From: Owenweeksia hongkongensis DSM 17368
GTDB lineage: Bacteria; Bacteroidota; Bacteroidia; Flavobacteriales; Schleiferiaceae
DNA length: 64,000 nt
Reading direction: 5' to 3'
Assembly (NCBI RefSeq): GCF_000236705.1
Contig: NC_016599.1
Location: 1-64,000 of the forward strand
Part shown: in pieces, positions 34,305 through 42,884 of the stretch
How positions within the stretch are numbered: the first letter of the stretch is position 1
How the letters are laid out: every line of letters begins with the position of its first letter
Position numbers and translations under genes: made by a program
The notes under the pieces: generated by a model
Told to the model about the DNA's origin: nothing
Databases searched by the model: none
What the model saw: the letters and a program-made list of their open reading frames with translations, nothing else

Positions 34305-35303
34305 ATGATGATAAAATTGAACGATATATACAGGTATTCTTTAATTGTCTTTTTATTGATTTTTACAGCGGTGCCGGATGTAGGTTTATCCCAACGCATG
34401 CCACACGGAGGTGGAGCTCGTGGTGGTATGAGCGGTCAAGCTCCTTCGAGGGCAGCACAAAGGCCAGCATCACGCCCAAGTAGACAAACTCGCCCGGCTC
34501 AAACACCCAATCGAACTATAAATGGAGGAGCACAACGATCACCAAACAGGCAAGTTCCGCAAAGCAGGCCTAGTGCAAATACAGGAAGTTCCAGAAATCT
34601 TAATGCAGGCGGAAACAGAACAAAACCTTCTAATGATAGGGCCACAGCAGCTAACAAGCCCAATAGAGGCGGGAATACTCCAAATAGCAGAGGAGATCGT
34701 GGTGATGTGAATGTGAATATTGATAATAGTAAGCATGTGAATATTAATAATAGAAATACGGTGGTACGTCCTGCGCCTAGGCCTTATGTAAGACCCCCGT
34801 ATCGCTATGGTGGTTTTAGTTTTTACTGCTATCATCCATATCATTATCATCCTTATCGTCCCTACTATTGGGGGCCAGTTTGGCATCCATGGGGATTTTT
34901 CGTGGCAACCATGGCTACTACGGCTATTATTGTAAGCATTGAAAGTCAGCAGTATTACTATGATCAGGGTGTATATTATGTTTCATCTGACGGAGGGTAT
35001 ACTGTGGTTCAAGCTCCGGTGGGTGCTACTGTTGCTACTATACCCGATAATTCGCAAACGGTTGTTGTGAATGAAACCACCAATAATTATTACTACGGAG
35101 GCACTTATTATGAAAAAGATGATGACGGCTATATAGTAGTGCCACCTACGGCAGGAACGATTGTGGATAACTTACCGGAGGGCGCTGAAGAAGTAAAAGT
35201 AGGAGATCAAACCTATGTAAAGTATGGTGAAACTTATTATCAGCCTACCCAAGTAGATGGCAAAAATGTATATGAAGTAGTGGAAGTGAAGGATGAAGAG
35301 TAG
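34305..35303 (+). CDS. DUF6515-type surface protein with Arg/Pro-rich N-terminus
   Basis: The 332-residue protein has a hydrophobic leader (YSLIVFLLIFTAVPDVGLSQ) and then about 110 residues rich in Arg, Pro, Gln and Asn (SRAAQRPASRPSRQTRPAQ). A His/Tyr/Pro patch follows (YCYHPYHYHPYRPYYWGP), then a TM-like stretch. It ends with repeated YY-containing modules (GVYYVSSDGGYTVV, GTYYEKDDDGYIVV, ETYYQPTQVDG), as in DUF6515. The function is unknown; an envelope-anchored structural role is likely. Confidence 0.8.
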   Translation: MMIKLNDIYRYSLIVFLLIFTAVPDVGLSQRMPHGGGARGGMSGQAPSRAAQRPASRPSRQTRPAQTPNRTINGGAQRSPNRQVPQSRPSANTGSSRNLNAGGNRTKPSNDRATAANKPNRGGNTPNSRGDRGDVNVNIDNSKHVNINNRNTVVRPAPRPYVRPPYRYGGFSFYCYHPYHYHPYRPYYWGPVWHPWGFFVATMATTAIIVSIESQQYYYDQGVYYVSSDGGYTVVQAPVGATVATIPDNSQTVVVNETTNNYYYGGTYYEKDDDGYIVVPPTAGTIVDNLPEGAEEVKVGDQTYVKYGETYYQPTQVDGKNVYEVVEVKDEE

Positions 35304-35342
35304 ACATGGTTTATTAGCATTTAAAATGGAAATGGGTGAGAT

Positions 35343-36104
35343 TTATTCATCCTTTTCTTTTTTGTACTGCTCAAAGTAAACTCTTAGCCTAATTATAAAC
35401 TCGTCAGTGGTAAAATTACCTTCCAAAGTATTTCGGGAGCGCTGCCAAATGAGATCAACCTGATAGTTCCAGTCAAGTTTTAACTCTTGCCCAAAACCAG
35501 CACTAAGTCGCGATGCGTTAAAGAAACGTTCGTCAACATTGCTGCCCAGAGGGAAAAAATATTCGGCTCCAGCAATAAGATATAAATACTCGGCTCTATT
35601 AGTTATCTTAAAGTAATTGCTGCGCACACTCAGCATATATCTAAAGCGGAAGTTTTGTTGTTGATTGTCAAAGTTATCCACAACGTCTGCCTGGTTGTAA
35701 AAGAGAAAGCGCTCTTCAAACCGAAGTCTATGAATGAAATAGAAATTATTGAAAGAGGGCCACTCGGCCTTCCCTTCTTGCGCAAGTCTCATTTCAAACA
35801 TATCTGAAGGGTCACTTTGAAACGTTTGAAACAAACCTAAAGCCCCACTTACCTGGATGAAAGGTGTAAAGTGATACTTTAGGGTGGGTCGTACATATAC
35901 CAACCCCCAATTGGGTTTGGAAATAATACCTCTCATACCCATATCCCCACCTATTCCCAGTTTATTAAATTTATTGTAGGTATAGTTGAAATCTGCCCAT
36001 GTAATAAGAGAGATTTTATCTTGAGCAACAGAGGATTTGGCTAAAAGTAGAAACAGTGCCAAGGCTAAGTAAGAAAATAAAACGGAGTGTTTTCCGAATA
36101 TCAT
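35343..36104 (-). CDS. DUF2490 family outer-membrane protein
   Basis: The 253 residues have a signal peptide (VLFSYLALALFLLLAKSSVAQ) and the DUF2490 pattern: TWADFNYTYNKFNKLGIGGDMG at the start, RLRFEERFLFY in the middle, and RLRVYFEQYKKEKDE at the end. These are predicted outer-membrane barrels. It is a single gene convergent with the DUF6515 gene across 39 bases. Confidence 0.85.
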   Translation of the reverse strand: MIFGKHSVLFSYLALALFLLLAKSSVAQDKISLITWADFNYTYNKFNKLGIGGDMGMRGIISKPNWGLVYVRPTLKYHFTPFIQVSGALGLFQTFQSDPSDMFEMRLAQEGKAEWPSFNNFYFIHRLRFEERFLFYNQADVVDNFDNQQQNFRFRYMLSVRSNYFKITNRAEYLYLIAGAEYFFPLGSNVDERFFNASRLSAGFGQELKLDWNYQVDLIWQRSRNTLEGNFTTDEFIIRLRVYFEQYKKEKDE

Positions 36105-36549
36105 TGATGTATGGCTGGAGATTCTTGTTAGTGAGTGAAATTAAGGAATTATGGCTTAAATGAAATTATAAAAGTGAGTATGACGTAACTGAGACTATAT
36201 CGATAAGTCACTAAGGTAATAGCTGAATTTTTTTGATGAATGGTTCTAGTCAATGATAATGCTATGTTTATTCTTAGGCTTTACAAAGCAAAAGCCCTGT
36301 ATCTTATTTGCTTTGATTAGGGTTTTAGATGCTTACCGGTTATGGTATGGTTAACTCATGTTTATTAAAAAGTGTTGTCTATTTTATTAATACTTTTAAG
36401 GGTAGATTTAATGATTTTTAAGATGCTTTGAAGAAATAAGATGTCACGTCAATTTGATAATATTATTTATAATGTTGGATGAATCTTTTGGGAATTCTAA
36501 ATATAAGTTCATCGATTCGAAGTGAAAATAACAACAAACCACTCTCAAC
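36105..36549. other. 445-base intergenic region with a possible pseudoknot
   Basis: No gene is seen between these divergent genes. It holds interlocking inverted repeats at 36284-36326 (listed separately). A possible promoter for the next gene is TTTG (36427-36430), 18 bases, then TCAATTTG (36449-36456), one base off the -7 consensus. The rest is AT-rich with nothing notable. Confidence 0.4.
36284..36326. repeat. Interlocking inverted repeats, H-type pseudoknot layout
   Basis: CAAAGCAAA (36284-36292) pairs with TTTGCTTTG (36307-36315). The overlapping AAAGCCCT (36291-36298) pairs with AGGGTTTT (36319-36326), with one G-T pair. The arms are interleaved rather than nested, so they would form a pseudoknot or two alternative hairpins in RNA. 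Confidence 0.35.
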
Positions 36550-37794
36550 ATGAAAAGAAATTTTACCCGATTATCCGTCTTTGTTTTGGGACTTGTCTTT
36601 ACACAGAGTGTATTTGCCCAAACGGATACAACCAAACGTACTGATGAGGATGGTAAACTCATTCGCGAAATGAGTTTTGTGCCTTTGCCCGTAATTGCGG
36701 CCAATCCCGCAAATGGCTTTATGTATGGCTTAGCACCCTCGGCAAGTTGGCTCATGGGAAGTGAGGCTACTACAAGTAGATCTTCATTGGTATCTACCAT
36801 AATATATACTACCAAGAAGCAGCTGATTCTAACATTTAAGACCAATGTGTTCTTAAAAGATGATGGTTGGAATCTGATGGGAGATTGGCGTTATTTTATC
36901 ACTTCACAACCAACCTATGGTTTGGGAACGGGGCCTCAGTCGGCTAGGTTAGTGTCGAATGGAATTGAGTATGATGATGGAGACTTTTCAACCGGAATTT
37001 TGGAAGCACAGATGATGGAGTTTAACTACTTAAGACTTCACGAAACAGCTTTAAAGCGGTTTGGCGATTCGCGCTTTTTTGCAGGGGTAGGCTATCATTT
37101 GGATTTACATTCTAAAATAAATGATCAGCTATTAAATTTGGATACCATTCCACCTTCCATTACCTCGCATTATGCTTATTCTGATGATCGTGGATTTGAT
37201 CCTGAGGGGTATACACTTTCTGGAATTTCGCTAAACGGACTTTATGATTCTCGGGATAACACTATTAATCCCTATTCAGGGCGCTATGCTTTTGTGTCTC
37301 TGCGCATTAATCCCGAGTTTTTAGGAAGTGATCAAAGCTCTACCATGTTGTGGGCAGAGTATCGTGATTATTTTGGCTTAAGCAAAAAAAGGCCAAGACA
37401 CTTACTTGCACTGTGGGCTTATGGAAGCTTTGTTACCAGCGGTAATGTGCCATATTTAGATTTGCCAGCTGTAGGGTGGGATCAGTTTGGAAGATCAGGA
37501 CGAGCTTATCCTCAAGGGCGCTTTAGAGGAGGAGGCGTAATGTATGGAGAGCTGGAGTATCGTTTTCCTTTACAGAAAAACAGCGATACTTTTGGAGGGG
37601 TGCTTTTTGCGAATGCTACAACTGCCAATAATAAGGATGCCAATATTGACCTATTTGAATATGTGGAACCAGGTGTAGGTGTTGGTTGGCGAATTATGCT
37701 GAACAAAAAAGCCAGAACTAATCTCACAATAGATTATTCGTGGGGAGCTTATGGCTCGCATGGCTTCTACCTCAATGTAAATGAGACTTTTTAG
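36550..37794 (+). CDS. BamA/TamA-type outer-membrane surface antigen
   Basis: The 414-residue protein has a signal peptide (LSVFVLGLVFTQSVFAQ) followed by a 16-strand type barrel of the bacterial surface antigen family. LPVIAANPANGFMYGLAPSA is the usual entry, GLYDSRDNTINPYSGRYAFVSLRINPEFLG the central motif, and YPQGRFRGGGVMYGELEYRFPL carries the RGG-type lid motif. No POTRA domains precede it, so it is not the essential BamA itself. A related barrel gene lies at 51868. Confidence 0.85.
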   Translation: MKRNFTRLSVFVLGLVFTQSVFAQTDTTKRTDEDGKLIREMSFVPLPVIAANPANGFMYGLAPSASWLMGSEATTSRSSLVSTIIYTTKKQLILTFKTNVFLKDDGWNLMGDWRYFITSQPTYGLGTGPQSARLVSNGIEYDDGDFSTGILEAQMMEFNYLRLHETALKRFGDSRFFAGVGYHLDLHSKINDQLLNLDTIPPSITSHYAYSDDRGFDPEGYTLSGISLNGLYDSRDNTINPYSGRYAFVSLRINPEFLGSDQSSTMLWAEYRDYFGLSKKRPRHLLALWAYGSFVTSGNVPYLDLPAVGWDQFGRSGRAYPQGRFRGGGVMYGELEYRFPLQKNSDTFGGVLFANATTANNKDANIDLFEYVEPGVGVGWRIMLNKKARTNLTIDYSWGAYGSHGFYLNVNETF

Positions 37795-38235
37795 TTTTAG
37801 AAAAATTGTACAGCTTTAAATGGCTGTTGTGGTTTTATTGGCTTTTGTTTACGTACAAGTGTTTGAGTCAACCAAGTAAGATTCATTAGGCCTACAAGAT
37901 TTCATTTGCATCTAGATTCTATCATCAGCATTGCGGTGTGTATCGTTCAGTTAGGTTCTAATAATGTTCATTGTTATTTTGCTATTGTCAGAGAATTACT
38001 GATTAATGGGAATCTATACTGATGTAAAATAAATGTTATTTTAATCTTAAGAAGAGCAACCTTACTGGGGTGCGTTAATGATTAATGCCCAAAGATTAAA
38101 GCGTAGCAAACTTTCGTTTTATTGAGAAGACATTAATTGGATCCACGTAAATATTTCTCTACCGCTATTAGGACTGTTCAACAACTTTTATATATTTAAA
38201 CTGTAATATTTTTAGTACAGAATTATATCGTTTTT
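37795..38235. other. 441-base intergenic region, no feature recognised
   Basis: No ORF, RNA gene or strong hairpin was found. A weak 5-bp hairpin (ACAGC/GCTGT) lies about 15 bases past the barrel gene. The 80 bases before the formylglycine-enzyme gene are very AT-rich and probably hold its promoter, but no full consensus is seen. Confidence 0.4.
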
Positions 38236-39327
38236 ATGCAGCATAATTTACTGGTCCCATTTAAAAATTTCCTTATTGTTCTTTTGATTTCTGTGGCTTG
38301 TTGGCAATGTCAACAAGTGGAAAGTCAACCTGTTGAGGAGCGCTCGGATGATGAAGCCAGTGTTGGTTTGGAAGAAAAGTCACTAGAGAAGGTAGAAGGT
38401 ATGGTTTGGATTCCTAGCGGGGTTTATCGTGTAGGGAGTGAAGATAAACATGCCAATAAATCCGAAGGACCTTCTCATGAAGTAAAGGTTTCTGGCTTTT
38501 ATATGGATGAAACGGAGGTTACGAATGATGAGTTTAGAGAGTTTGTTGATGCGACTGGTTATCTCACGGTTGCCGAACGACCTGTAGATTGGGAAGAAAT
38601 TAAGCAACAACTACCGCCCGGAACACCTAAGCCACATGATTCAATCTTGCAGCCCGGTTCTATGATTTTTCAGCCAGGCCCTACCTCTAATCTTTATGAT
38701 ATTTCTCAATGGTGGGCGTGGAAAATAGGTGCAGATTGGCAGCATCCTCATGGCCCTAATTCGGATATAAAAAAGAAGGGTGATTACCCTGTTGTTCATA
38801 TAGCTTTTGAGGATGCACAAGCCTATGCTAAGTGGGCAGGAAAACGCCTTCCTACGGAGGCTGAATGGGAAATAGCAGCGCGTGGAGGAGAGCCTGCAAA
38901 ACCATTTGCTTGGGGAGACAAGCTTACCCCAATGGGTGAGTATTTGGCTAACTTTTTTCAAGGCACTTTTCCGGATGGTAATACAGCCTTGGATGGCTAC
39001 GGTAACTCCGCTCCTGTAAAAAGCTATGCGCCAAACGGATATGGATTATATGATATGATTGGTAATGTGTGGGAATGGACAAGCGATTGGTATCGCCCCG
39101 ATACGCATGTACAAAACAAGCAAGCAGGATTGAAAGGGTGCATAAACCCCAATGGTCCATCAACAAGCTATGACCCTCAGGAACCATTGGTACCAAAGCG
39201 GGTAACGAAGGGAGGGTCTTTTTTATGCAGCGAAGAATATTGCAGCAATTACAGACCAAGTGCACGTATGGCTACCGCCTATGATTCAGGGCAAGAGCAT
39301 TTAGGGTTTAGATGCGTGAAGAACTAG
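38236..39327 (+). CDS. Formylglycine-generating enzyme family protein (sulfatase activator)
   Basis: This 363-residue exported protein (leader LIVLLISVACWQC, probably a lipoprotein) carries an FGE/SUMF1 domain from residue 53 to the end: MVWIPSGVYRVGS, MDETEVTNDEFREF, KRLPTEAEWEIAARGG and GNVWEWTSDWY. Cys331 and Cys336 in GGSFLCSEEYC have the spacing of the active-site pair of human FGE. It should therefore convert a sulfatase cysteine to formylglycine. Two sulfatases lie 0.8 and 3.6 kb downstream on the same strand. Location in the envelope implies modification after export, unlike the usual cytosolic case. Confidence 0.88.
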   Translation: MQHNLLVPFKNFLIVLLISVACWQCQQVESQPVEERSDDEASVGLEEKSLEKVEGMVWIPSGVYRVGSEDKHANKSEGPSHEVKVSGFYMDETEVTNDEFREFVDATGYLTVAERPVDWEEIKQQLPPGTPKPHDSILQPGSMIFQPGPTSNLYDISQWWAWKIGADWQHPHGPNSDIKKKGDYPVVHIAFEDAQAYAKWAGKRLPTEAEWEIAARGGEPAKPFAWGDKLTPMGEYLANFFQGTFPDGNTALDGYGNSAPVKSYAPNGYGLYDMIGNVWEWTSDWYRPDTHVQNKQAGLKGCINPNGPSTSYDPQEPLVPKRVTKGGSFLCSEEYCSNYRPSARMATAYDSGQEHLGFRCVKN

Positions 39328-39416
39328 AATTATTCTGATCTTTTAACAAAGAAATTGATACCCGATACCGAAGTGTTTCAAAACAAAAAGATGAAAACCA
39401 CCAATCCTGCCATTCA

Positions 39417-39971
39417 ATGAAGAATTTCTACTCTTCAAAATTGATATTGAAGCTGCTGTTGGCAGCTTTAATTAGTGTTTTTTCTTTAGACTTATCTGGT
39501 CAAACAGCAGAGGAAACAGAGTCTTTTTTCCATAGTTTTACAGTAGGTATTGGGCATACTATGGTAGCCAAAGGTATAGAGGCGGGGGATAAAAAGTGGT
39601 TGGCACTTCCAAGCTGGGCTTTGGACTACAACTATCGCATAAATCCGAAATGGGGTGTAGGTATTCAAAATGAAATCATATTATCAGATTTTGAGGTAGA
39701 AACTTTCGATAATGAAAGGGTTATTTCTCGTAGCAAGCCTTTTTCATCAATTGCTGTTTTAGGGTATTATCCTTGGCGTGAAGTAATGGTGTTTATGGGG
39801 GCTGGTGCAGAAGTAGCTAAGGAAGAAAGTTTTGTGCTTTTGAGATTGGGTGCAGAGCCAGCATGGGAAATTAGCGAAAGGTTCAGTTTAGTATTAGGGC
39901 TTACCTATGATTTTAAAATAGAGGGGTATGATAGCTTCGGCTTAAGCTTAGGTGTGGAGTATAAGTTTTAA
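39417..39971 (+). CDS. Secreted small barrel-like protein in the sulfatase cluster
   Basis: The 184 residues have a signal peptide (LILKLLLAALISVFSLDLSGQ) and strands of an outer-membrane barrel (HSFTVGIGHTMVAKGI, YNYRINPKWGVGIQNEIIL, FSLVLGLTYDFKIEG, FGLSLGVEYKF). No family was recognised. It sits between the formylglycine enzyme and the first sulfatase, all on one strand, so a role in handling the sulfated substrate is possible but unproven. Confidence 0.78.
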   Translation: MKNFYSSKLILKLLLAALISVFSLDLSGQTAEETESFFHSFTVGIGHTMVAKGIEAGDKKWLALPSWALDYNYRINPKWGVGIQNEIILSDFEVETFDNERVISRSKPFSSIAVLGYYPWREVMVFMGAGAEVAKEESFVLLRLGAEPAWEISERFSLVLGLTYDFKIEGYDSFGLSLGVEYKF

Positions 39972-40097
39972 AAAGGATGTGCTTAAATTTTAAGTAACAT
40001 TAACTTTTAACTTTCACTTATAAAGTCCTCAGTATTTAGTTTTACATAATTTGAAATAAAATTTTCTTCATAAAATTTAACCACAAACACTTGAATT

Positions 40098-41606
40098 ATG
40101 ATTAAAAAGTCGATTCTTTTACTAACCACCGTGTGTATGTCTTTTGGGGTATATGCTCAGAAAAAACCGAATATCCTTGTGATATGGGGAGATGATATCG
40201 GGTGGTTTAACATTAGCGCAAACAATAACGGTATGATGGGGTACCAAACCCCTAACATTGATCGCATCGCTGATGAAGGTGCATTATTTACGGACTGGTA
40301 TGCCCAGCAATCCTGTACCGCAGGTAGAGCCGCTTTTATTTTGGGTCAACACCCATTTAGAACAGGCTTGCTTACAATTGGTATGCCTGGAGCTAAACAG
40401 GGTATTCAGGACAATCAACCTACGATAGCTGAGGTGCTAAAGCCTCATGGATACGTATCGGGTCAGTTTGGTAAAAACCATCTAGGAGACCGCGATGAGC
40501 ATTTGCCTACCAAACATGGTTTTGATGAGTTTTTCGGAAACCTTTATCACCTGAATGCTGAAGAAGAGCCAGAAAGTTATTACTATCCAAAAGATCCAGA
40601 ATTCCGCAAAAAGTATGGTCCTCGTGGTGTAATTCATTCCTATGCAGATGGTAGATTAGAGGATACGGGGCCATTGACCAAAAAACGTATGGAGACGGTT
40701 GATAGAGAGTTTGAAGAAGCTGCTATTAAATTCATAGAGAAAGCTCACGCGGATGGTAAGCCATTCTTTGTTTGGTTGAACTCTACTCGTATGCACGTGT
40801 GGACTCACCTTGACGATGAGAGCGAAGGTGTAACAGGTATTGGCCTTTACCCTGACGGAATGGTGGAGCATGATAAAGCTGTGGGGCGCGTATTGGCCAA
40901 GCTTGAGGAGCTCGGTATTATTGACAACACTATTATTATGTATTCTACAGATAATGGTGCCGAGAAATTCACATGGCCTGATGGAGGTACCACTCCATTT
41001 GCTGGCGAAAAAGGAACAACCTGGGAAGGTGGATTTCGTGTGCCATGTGCTATCCGTTGGCCTGGGGTGATTGAACCAGGAACAGTTTTTAATGATATTT
41101 TCTCACATGAGGATATGATGCCAACTCTTGCAGCAGCAGCTGGCGAGCCTAAGTTGGTAGAAAAAATGCTAAAAGGCTACAGTGCTAATGGCAAAACCTT
41201 TAATGCACATTTAGATGGGTACAATATGCTGCCATTTTTGAAAGGTGATGTTGAAGAATCTCCAAGAAAGGAAATCTTCTATTTTGACGCATCTGGTAAT
41301 ATGAATGCAATTCGTTACAATAACTTTAAGCTGCACTTTACTATTATGGAGGGATCTATCGCAGAAGCCTACCGTAAGTCACCAAGCTGGCCGGTTGTAA
41401 TCAACCTAAGGGCTGATCCATTTGAAGTTTCACAAGAATCTGCTCTGTACATAAAATGGTATGCAGATAACATGTGGATGTTTGTTCCTGCACAGCAATT
41501 GGCAGCTAACTTCTTACAGTCTTTCGAAAAATACCCACCAGTAAAGGGTTCGTCACTTTCTGTTGACGAAGTGGTTGAGAGTATGAAGACAGGCCCACGA
41601 AACTAA
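40098..41606 (+). CDS. Arylsulfatase-type sulfatase (first of a pair)
   Basis: This 502-residue exported sulfatase removes sulfate esters. A signal peptide (SILLLTTVCMSFGVYA) leads to the metal site D32/D33 in VIWGDDIGW. The formylglycine cysteine is C73 in SCTAGR, where the usual CxPxR is CxAxR. Further motifs are GKNHLGDRDEHLPT and STDNGAEKFTWPDGG. It is closely similar to the second sulfatase along its whole length. The nearby formylglycine enzyme is the likely activator. The natural substrate is not evident. Confidence 0.92.
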   Translation: MIKKSILLLTTVCMSFGVYAQKKPNILVIWGDDIGWFNISANNNGMMGYQTPNIDRIADEGALFTDWYAQQSCTAGRAAFILGQHPFRTGLLTIGMPGAKQGIQDNQPTIAEVLKPHGYVSGQFGKNHLGDRDEHLPTKHGFDEFFGNLYHLNAEEEPESYYYPKDPEFRKKYGPRGVIHSYADGRLEDTGPLTKKRMETVDREFEEAAIKFIEKAHADGKPFFVWLNSTRMHVWTHLDDESEGVTGIGLYPDGMVEHDKAVGRVLAKLEELGIIDNTIIMYSTDNGAEKFTWPDGGTTPFAGEKGTTWEGGFRVPCAIRWPGVIEPGTVFNDIFSHEDMMPTLAAAAGEPKLVEKMLKGYSANGKTFNAHLDGYNMLPFLKGDVEESPRKEIFYFDASGNMNAIRYNNFKLHFTIMEGSIAEAYRKSPSWPVVINLRADPFEVSQESALYIKWYADNMWMFVPAQQLAANFLQSFEKYPPVKGSSLSVDEVVESMKTGPRN

Positions 41607-41637
41607 TCGACATTAAATAATTGTAATGCCGAATTCT

Positions 41638-41674
41638 AAAGGAGTGCTTGTTTTTTCAAGTGCTCCTTTTTTTT
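41638..41674 (+). terminator. Terminator after the first sulfatase
   Basis: AAAGGAGTGCTTG pairs with CAAGTGCTCCTTT (two G-T pairs) around a T6 loop, followed by a run of 8 Ts starting within the stem. It is 32 bases after the stop. Confidence 0.8.
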
Positions 41675-41713
41675 AGAACAGTTTTAGCATCTAAATCCAT
41701 TTAAAAACAGTTT

Positions 41714-42754
41714 ATGAAAAAAAATATACTTTCCTGCGCATTGGTATTTGCTCTATTAACGAATTGCACGCCATCGAAAGAAGATAATACCCATGCACAA
41801 CCAGATACTCCGTTAAAACAAGAACAGGCGGCTGATCCATTATCATCTTGGAATGAAGGTGCCACCAAAAAGGCAATAATCGATTTTGTAGAAAAGACCA
41901 CCACCGAAGGTTCTACAGATTTTGTGGAGGTGAAAAACCGAATCGCAACCTTCGATAATGATGGTAATCTATGGAGTGAGCAGCCACTTTATTTTCAGTT
42001 AATTTTCGCGATGGATAGAATAAAAGGCATGGCGGAAGGGCATCCAGAATGGAAAAACGAGGAGCCTTATAAATCTATTTTGGAAGGTAATGTAGAAAAG
42101 GCTCTTGCTGGAGGAACGAAATCAATTTTGGCACTAGTTATGGCCAGCCATGCAGGAATGACAACGGATGAATTTAATCAAGAGGTGAACGATTGGCTAG
42201 CAACTGCAAAACACCCAAAAACGGGAAAGCCTTTCAACGAAATGATTTACCAACCTATGGTAGAGTTGCTCGATTACTTGCGAGCTAATGACTACAAAAC
42301 ATTTATTGTTTCTGGGGGAGGTGTAGATTTTATGCGCGCTTGGGTTGAAGAAGCATATGGCATACCTCCACATCAAGTTATAGGCAGTTCTAATAAAGTG
42401 AAATATGAAGTTAGTGAAGATGGAACACCTACATTGATAAAGCAAGCGGAGTTAAACTTTATTGATGATAAAGAAGGTAAGCCTGTGGGTATTCATCAAT
42501 ACATAGGTATGCGACCTGTTTTTGCTTCGGGTAATTCGGATGGTGATTATCAAATGCTGGAGTATACCATGGCGGGAAATGGTCCTCGTTTCGGACTATT
42601 ATTACACCATACCGATTCTATTCGTGAATTTGCCTATGACCGTGAGTCGCACATTGGGCAGCTCAATAAAGGTCTTGATGATGCTGAAAAAATGGGGTGG
42701 ACTGTAATTGACATGAAGAAAGACTGGAAAAAGGTCTACCATTTTGAAAAGTAG
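41714..42754 (+). CDS. HAD-superfamily phosphatase-like lipoprotein
   Basis: The 346-residue product has a lipoprotein signal (lipobox LLTNC, Cys18) and a HAD fold. Motif I is D81/D83 in ATFDNDGNLW, motif II is FIVSGGG, a conserved lysine lies in SNKVKYEV, and motif IV is GNSDGDYQML. The family members nearest in pattern are phosphoserine-phosphatase-like. Here the enzyme is exported and lipid-anchored. Sitting between two sulfatases, it may dephosphorylate a related substrate, but that is inference from position only. Confidence 0.87.
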   Translation: MKKNILSCALVFALLTNCTPSKEDNTHAQPDTPLKQEQAADPLSSWNEGATKKAIIDFVEKTTTEGSTDFVEVKNRIATFDNDGNLWSEQPLYFQLIFAMDRIKGMAEGHPEWKNEEPYKSILEGNVEKALAGGTKSILALVMASHAGMTTDEFNQEVNDWLATAKHPKTGKPFNEMIYQPMVELLDYLRANDYKTFIVSGGGVDFMRAWVEEAYGIPPHQVIGSSNKVKYEVSEDGTPTLIKQAELNFIDDKEGKPVGIHQYIGMRPVFASGNSDGDYQMLEYTMAGNGPRFGLLLHHTDSIREFAYDRESHIGQLNKGLDDAEKMGWTVIDMKKDWKKVYHFEK

Positions 42755-42884
42755 AATAACCATTATTCTAGTTATTTGAGGATTATTTAAATCTGTATTT
42801 TTTATCATGTTATTCTTGAAGGAAAATGTAGAGTAGCACAAAAAATTCTATTATTTTAACAACTTCTAATCAAATAAAAACCTT

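Noticed and set aside
36550-37794. Essential BamA
   Set aside because: It has no POTRA domains and is too short. It belongs to the wider surface-antigen barrel family.
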